20,640 nt of DNA from Stramenopiles sp. TOSAG23-2 (lineage: Eukaryota > Sar). The notes below the pieces were generated by a model, which searched no databases, had not been told where the DNA came from, and saw only the letters and a list, made by a program, of their open reading frames with translations. Of the stretch, positions 16,863 through 20,640 are shown in pieces. The stretch covers positions 1,023-21,662 of the forward strand of contig LT649532.1 in the NCBI GenBank assembly GCA_900128395.1, read 5' to 3'. The first letter of the stretch is position 1. Each line of letters opens with the position of its first letter. The position numbers and the translations under genes are program-made.

Positions 16863-18032
16863 ATGCCGTTTGCGTTTTTTACTAAATTTAATATGTTTAT
16901 TCACTTTATTATGTTGTTGACTTGTATTATCATTAATATCACCATTTATTATATTACTCTTGTTTACATCATTGCTGCTGTTACTATTATTCATTTTACT
17001 ACTACTACTATTATTAATATCCCCCTCTTCATCATCTGTTTTTTTATCAACTTGATCGCCATTTAATAATTTCTGCCTTTTATTTGGATCGTATTTAACA
17101 CGTAATGGCTCAAAATCTGGGACAACGATATTGTCCTCTTTAACACTATAGTTTCTTAAACGCACTTCAATTGTTTTAATGGAATGAAAACCCTTCTCTT
17201 TCAATGCAATACAATTTTTTTGAACTTGCTCAATGCATGGTGAATATGTACATACTCTACCATCTATTTTTAAACATCGTTTTGCATTATTTATGGCTAG
17301 CCACGGATTTGGTACATCTAACATGACAGCATCAGCTGATCCAGTTTCGACTATTGAAAATCCTTTTTCAGCACAAGCATCACCATGCGTAGCGGTGACA
17401 ACACTTTCGATGCCCAATAACTTCATATCTTGGTATATTTTATTCACTCTGTCTTTATTGAACTCAAACGTGTAAACTTGACCATGTGGTGCAACGGTTT
17501 GTGCTAACGAAATGGTAAAAGCACCACTACCTGTACCAGATTCAACAACAATGGAGCCAGACCGTATGCATAACATGGATATAATCACGGCTTGATCCGA
17601 TGGTTGTATAATCTGTGTACGCAATGTCACCGCTTTCGCCCACAAGTTAGGGGTTACCTTTAAAACATATACCCGACCGGAAACGTTGCCTTTTTTTGAT
17701 TCAATTCTTGACCCATATATTTTACCAATAATATCATTATGTGCGAAATGGCCATATTTGCAATTGTGATATTTATTACGCTTTAATGTAATTGGAAAAA
17801 TTCCATCGTAACCAGCATATAAAAGAACCAATTCCCCTTCTGCTACAACGTCCGAAACACCATGAAATAAAGAAGATTTTAACAATTTATTACATGCAAG
17901 GTCATTTGGGATTGTATTGGAAAAAATGTGATTATAAATTGTCGTAGTCGTGGTGGTGGTGGTGGTGGTATTAGCAATAATTTTTGTTGTTGTTGTTGAT
18001 GTCGACATTTTCCCAGACGTTTCCCCCTCCAT
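16758..18032 (-). CDS. TRMT61A: tRNA (adenine-58-N1)-methyltransferase catalytic subunit Trm61/TRMT61A
   Basis: 424 residues. The enzyme transfers methyl from S-adenosylmethionine to A58 of the tRNA T-loop, working as a heterotetramer with Trm6, which is not in the window. Seen: an N-terminal beta-rich part, GKIYGSR, VYVLKVTPNLWAKAVTLRTQ, the SAM motif I ESGTGSG (164-170), FEFNKDR, a catalytic-site block LDVPNPW (238-244), YSPCIEQVQ (263-271) and the family's closing RGHTAFLTFA (411-420). A Ser/Asn/Lys-rich insertion (about 320-395) with an NLS-like KKRKRH separates the core from the last strand. The N-terminus has a poly-Thr tract (about 22-31) from an ACC/ACA repeat. The first ATG (18032) lies inside a duplicated segment; Met9 (MSTST) is an alternative start. 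Both ends of the gene overlap perfect tandem duplications. TAG stop. Confidence 0.95.
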   Translation of the reverse strand: MEGETSGKMSTSTTTTKIIANTTTTTTTTTTIYNHIFSNTIPNDLACNKLLKSSLFHGVSDVVAEGELVLLYAGYDGIFPITLKRNKYHNCKYGHFAHNDIIGKIYGSRIESKKGNVSGRVYVLKVTPNLWAKAVTLRTQIIQPSDQAVIISMLCIRSGSIVVESGTGSGAFTISLAQTVAPHGQVYTFEFNKDRVNKIYQDMKLLGIESVVTATHGDACAEKGFSIVETGSADAVMLDVPNPWLAINNAKRCLKIDGRVCTYSPCIEQVQKNCIALKEKGFHSIKTIEVRLRNYSVKEDNIVVPDFEPLRVKYDPNKRQKLLNGDQVDKKTDDEEGDINNSSSSKMNNSNSSNDVNKSNIINGDINDNTSQQHNKVNKHIKFSKKRKRHASSHSSGTKTIIRARPFSNTRGHTAFLTFAIKMP

Positions 18033-18226
18033 ACTATATATTTCCTACAGGTATACAACGAAGATTATTTTTAAAGAAATATGTAGTTACTATGATTACA
18101 TATATGTATTACTTTCTCTCTACGTTTCCCCCTCCATACTATATATTTCCTACAGGTATACAACGAAGATTATTTTTAAAGAAATATGTAGTTACTATGA
18201 TTACATATATGTATTACTTTCTCTCT
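18017..18226. repeat. Perfect 105-bp tandem duplication at the Trm61 5' end
   Basis: 18017-18121 and 18122-18226 are identical and adjoining. The copy nearer the gene contains its first ATG (MEGET…). The outer copy contains the same ATG but meets TAG after five codons, so it would act as a very short upstream frame if transcribed. Confidence 0.97.
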
Positions 18227-18914
18227 CTATTTATAGATATATATGTGGCAGTATGAAGCTTATATTATTACATAATAATATACTTCATACAGTATTAATT
18301 AATAATACATTGTACCTATTATTATTGTACAGTGTAATGTACCGCAGCCCAGCCAGAGCTAGAGCTAGAGCTAGAGCTAGCTAGCCAGCTAGCTCCTAGC
18401 CTTAGCTAGCTAGTCTAGCTAGCTCTAGCTCTAGCTGGCCCAGCTGCTGGCTGGGCTGGCCCAGCTGGCCAGCTGGCCTTATTAGCTGGGGGTGCTCTTT
18501 TTTGGAGATTTTCATAGTTGGAATTAGCATAGTAAAATCCTGCTAGCCTGGCTAGCCTTTGGCTGGAACAAATAGAATAATGTGTGCCTGTAACCTTAAG
18601 GTACTATTTTCATGTATTCGTCATCATAGAACATCAAATCCAATTTTTATATCAAATCGAAAATTCATAGGCATAATAGGCACACGAACGCCGCGTTTCA
18701 TACTTCAATAATAAAATTATTTAAATAGGAATGGAAGAATAAACGTTTCTTTATTTTATGACACCTTCATCGATGTATAACTAGAGTAAAAAGGAAATTA
18801 TCTGTTATTATGGTTAGAAAATTGAATAAAGATATATGGAAGAATAAACGTTTCTTTATTTTATGACACCTTCATCGATGTATAACTAGAGTAAAAAGGA
18901 AATTATCTGTTATT
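18033..18914. other. Divergent intergenic region with hairpin island and two duplications
   Basis: Contains the outer part of the Trm61 5' duplication, a CTAG/CTGG-rich hairpin island (18345-18480) and the first copy of the duplication at the next gene's start. The rest (18500-18720) shows nothing recognisable. Confidence 0.55.
18345..18458. repeat. Nested hairpin in a CTAG-rich island
   Basis: An outer stem pairs cagcccagccag (18345-18356) with ctggctgggctg (18447-18458). An inner 22-bp stem pairs 18363-18384 with 18415-18436 perfectly, around a 30-nt loop that itself holds AGCTAGC palindromes. The sequence is built from AGCTAG and CCAGCTGG words and is far richer in G+C than its surroundings. 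It lies between two divergent genes. Confidence 0.8.
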
Positions 18915-18940
18915 ATGGTTAGAAAATTGAATAAAGATAT
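18731..18940. repeat. Perfect 105-bp tandem duplication at the 5' end of the 18915 gene
   Basis: 18731-18835 and 18836-18940 are identical and adjoining. Each holds 5' flank plus the first nine codons of the gene. In the outer copy the ATG at 18810 opens a frame that runs into the second copy and stops after about 18 codons; only the inner ATG at 18915 leads to the full protein. Confidence 0.97.
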
Positions 18941-19928
18941 TAATAGAAAAAAGAAAATAGGGAAAAAAATAAGTGGTTATATTTGTAGTAAGAATATCAC
19001 AAATGCGTTGCCACAAAATGTTGTTTGCTGTGTGAAAAAACCGGGAATGGAAAGGTATGGTGTAAAAATGTTATTTGAAACGAGGCAAATACGTGTTGGT
19101 TCTCGCTTTAAAGATACAAAATCCGCTTCATTAGTAGCGAAGCATTTTCGAAAAATTGTTCGCATTAGTGAATCAGGCCGTTTTTTTATTTCTGAAGATG
19201 ATGCATTAAAGCTAAAGAAAGAAACAAATGATGCTGTACGATATTACTTAAAGTTTTCACAACAATTTAAAGTTGAACATGTTGTAGATTTTTTAATTGG
19301 ATGGGTACAATACATGAAAAATAGACCATCTCCAAAGCCAAGAAAGAGACGCCGGAATACTAGTGAAGAGAAAGTAACTAAAAAAAGAAGAAAGAGGCAA
19401 GAAAAAATCAATTCAGGCGACAATGATAATAGTAGTAACATTGCTAAACAAAATATGAAGAAAAAGAAGACGAAGAAGAATTTACAGTTACGAAAAAATT
19501 ATAGTATGAAAGAACAAAATGCCTTGGTTATGAAGGTACAAGAAACATTATTGCCAGATGTATTTTTGCGTAGTGCACATATCTTAAAATGCGCAAAGTT
19601 AGGCGATGAGGGGAATAATGTGACTGTAAATTTATCAGAAGCAACATTCACTGATAACAAGTCCAAGACCATCTTTAAAACAGATCATCTCGTTGTTGGC
19701 AATAATGTTTACATTGGCAATAGTAACGAAGAATCAGATGATGACGAACCTGTATCCATGACAAGAGAACATAGTTTTGGTCATGAATCACCTAATTCGA
19801 TTACACATTCGCCTACGGAGTCTAGTTGGCAATTGCTAAGTAAGTTAATTGATGCTGAAAGAAAAAAGCATGAATTAAAACTTAGAGATATAACAATGCG
19901 CCATAAAAGTCCCGTGTCTAGAAGTTAA
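18915..19928 (+). CDS. Unrecognised basic, probably nuclear protein
   Basis: 337 residues. The N-terminal half (about 1-135) looks globular: GMERYGVKMLFETRQIRVGSRFKDTKSASLVAKHFRKIV then FFISEDDALKLKKETND and a helical VVDFLIGWVQYM. The middle (about 138-200) is a string of basic clusters typical of nuclear or nucleolar localisation (KPRKRRRN, KKRRKRQEK, KKKKTKK). The C-terminal part is acidic and Ser-rich, ending in a short helix (WQLLSKLIDAERKKHELKLR). The YGVKM…RFKDTKSA segment faintly resembles an AP2-type beta-sheet DNA-binding fold, but this is too weak to assign. No enzyme motif is visible. The start is set by the duplication analysis: the ATG at 18915 is the only one opening the long frame. 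TAA stop. Confidence 0.75.
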   Translation: MVRKLNKDINRKKKIGKKISGYICSKNITNALPQNVVCCVKKPGMERYGVKMLFETRQIRVGSRFKDTKSASLVAKHFRKIVRISESGRFFISEDDALKLKKETNDAVRYYLKFSQQFKVEHVVDFLIGWVQYMKNRPSPKPRKRRRNTSEEKVTKKRRKRQEKINSGDNDNSSNIAKQNMKKKKTKKNLQLRKNYSMKEQNALVMKVQETLLPDVFLRSAHILKCAKLGDEGNNVTVNLSEATFTDNKSKTIFKTDHLVVGNNVYIGNSNEESDDDEPVSMTREHSFGHESPNSITHSPTESSWQLLSKLIDAERKKHELKLRDITMRHKSPVSRS

Positions 19929-19931
19929 AAT

Positions 19932-20153
19932 TTAGTAACTTGCATATCATATGTATGCAGATATTTAAAATGCATATCATATCATATGATATTATATATA
20001 TGACCTTATATAAAATGTTCTCTTACTCATATTATATGTCTTATATTAGTAACTTGCATATCATATGTATGCAGATATTTAAAATGCATATCATATCATA
20101 TTTATATATATGACCTTATATAAAATGTTCTCTTACTCATATTATGTCTTATA
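19932..20153. repeat. Imperfect direct duplication just after the 18915 gene
   Basis: The first copy starts at 19932 (ttagtaacttgcatatcata…) and the second at 20046, an offset of 114 bp. They differ by small indels in the AT tracts, unlike the perfect tandems upstream. Each ends with ataaaatgttctcttactca, a word found again at about 20482. The start lies three bases after the gene's stop codon. Confidence 0.9.
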
Positions 20154-20193
20154 TATATTATATAATTTACGCATAATTTATTTTTAATTTACT

Positions 20194-20640
20194 CATGATA
20201 ATTCCTACTCTTCAAAAGAATAAAATAACTGAAATAATCTATCTCACACAAGTGTGTTGATATTCTCATAATCGAAAATACCAATGAAGGTAAATAGATA
20301 GTATCAACTACTCATAATAGCTGATGGAAAATGGGCATCATAGGAAGGCGGAGAATAAATTGTACCAGGGTACAAATCATTATACGACTCACCAAATGCA
20401 CATTTTAAAGCAAAACGATTATTATAGGCGCAAGTTTTAATAATCGCGGTTTGTATATCTCTACACGTTATATATATAAAAAATGTTCTCTTACTATATT
20501 ATACACTATCATAAATTATAGAGAATTTTATATATTATATTATATATACTTACGATTCATTGTCCATCTTTCAGTTTAGTGAGATTAGATATTATTGTCT
20601 CAGTTATTGTATTCTTTCTGGAGAGTAGGAATTATCATGA
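20194..20640. mobile_element. Inverted-repeat-flanked segment (possible small transposon), right end at window edge
   Basis: The left end actcatgataattcctactc … aataactg (20194-20234) is the reverse complement of the right end cagttattgtattcttt … attatcatga (20601-20640), with few mismatches. Similarity continues inward (aataatctatctcaca versus the complement of tgagattagatatt), giving arms of roughly 60 bp. Related copies occur at 3211-3294 and 3463-3510, so this is a repeat family. Unlike a MITE, the interior carries a plausible two-exon gene. No transposase motif seen. The right end may extend past the window. Confidence 0.6.
20304..20567 (-). CDS. Candidate two-exon gene for a 56-residue protein with a C-x9-C pair
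   Basis: Exon 1 (20554-20567) is ATGGACAATGAATC followed by a GTAAGT donor. A 93-nt AT-rich intron ends aacgtgtag, and exon 2 (20304-20460) continues in phase to TGA. The product is 56 residues with codon content much less AT-biased than the surroundings (GCG, CCG, TGC, GCC). It has a short helical-looking N-terminus with C15 and C25 spaced as C-x9-C, then a Tyr/Pro-rich tail (YPGTIYSPPSYDAHFP). A single C-x9-C is half of the twin motif used by mitochondrial intermembrane-space proteins; I do not claim membership. A GTGAGT inside exon 2 (about 20387-20392) could be an alternative donor, so the C-terminus is uncertain. I do not recognise a homologue. Confidence 0.45.

Noticed and set aside
17950-18384. 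Plus-strand frame overlapping the Trm61 start
   Set aside because: It is a shadow of the poly-Thr tract and the 105-bp tandem duplication; the opposite strand encodes the conserved enzyme.
20387-20392. GTGAGT inside exon 2 of the 56-residue candidate as the real exon end
   Set aside because: Downstream acceptor candidates lead to a stop within a few codons and would discard well-formed coding sequence; kept only as an alternative.
1-20640. CRISPR arrays, bacterial operons, tRNA or rRNA genes
   Set aside because: No regularly spaced repeat-spacer pattern, no ribosome-binding-site-led gene strings, and no tRNA T-loop/acceptor structure found; the genes are clearly nuclear eukaryotic.

Overview
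The window looks like nuclear DNA from an AT-rich single-celled eukaryote that uses the standard genetic code. TAA, TAG and TGA all serve as stops, which argues against ciliates with reassigned stop codons. Two genes show GT-AG introns of 80 and 93 nt; most others are intronless. Asparagine/AAT tracts and (AT)n runs are common. I cannot name the species. The gene set (a secreted coiled-coil protein, a very large C2/EF-hand protein, a ZC2HC1-WW fusion) fits a protist better than an animal or fungus, but this is inference.

Layout. 1-480: a less AT-rich patch with broken coding-like frames, unlike its surroundings. 474-1178 (-): RNase P/MRP subunit Rpp30. 2546-3100 (+): Imp3 of the U3 snoRNP. 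3662-4252 (-): the C-terminal part of a class I-like PI3-kinase, frameshifted and lacking its N-terminal half. 5163-5788 (+): an ARF-family GTPase in two exons with Lys at the catalytic Gln71 position. 6269-7579 (-): secreted coiled-coil protein. 7836-7981: a MITE-like inverted-repeat element. 8304-9731 (+): ZC2HC1 zinc fingers plus a WW domain. 10558-15933 (+): a 1791-residue C2/EF-hand/coiled-coil protein. 16758-18032 (-): Trm61/TRMT61A. 18915-19928 (+): an unrecognised basic, probably nuclear protein. 20194-20640: an inverted-repeat-flanked segment enclosing a candidate two-exon gene for a 56-residue protein on the minus strand.

Three genes (Rpp30, Imp3, Trm61) belong to RNA processing or modification. 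No operon-like system is visible.

The most unusual structural signal is a series of short direct duplications at gene ends between 15.9 and 20.2 kb. Both ends of the Trm61 gene, both ends of the 18915 gene and the 3' end of the giant gene are each duplicated. Three of these are perfect two-copy tandems of 105, 105 and 107 bp, and an intergenic pair at 4.6 kb also has a 105-bp offset. This is either a real recent mutational process or an assembly artefact from unmerged contig ends; raw reads would decide.
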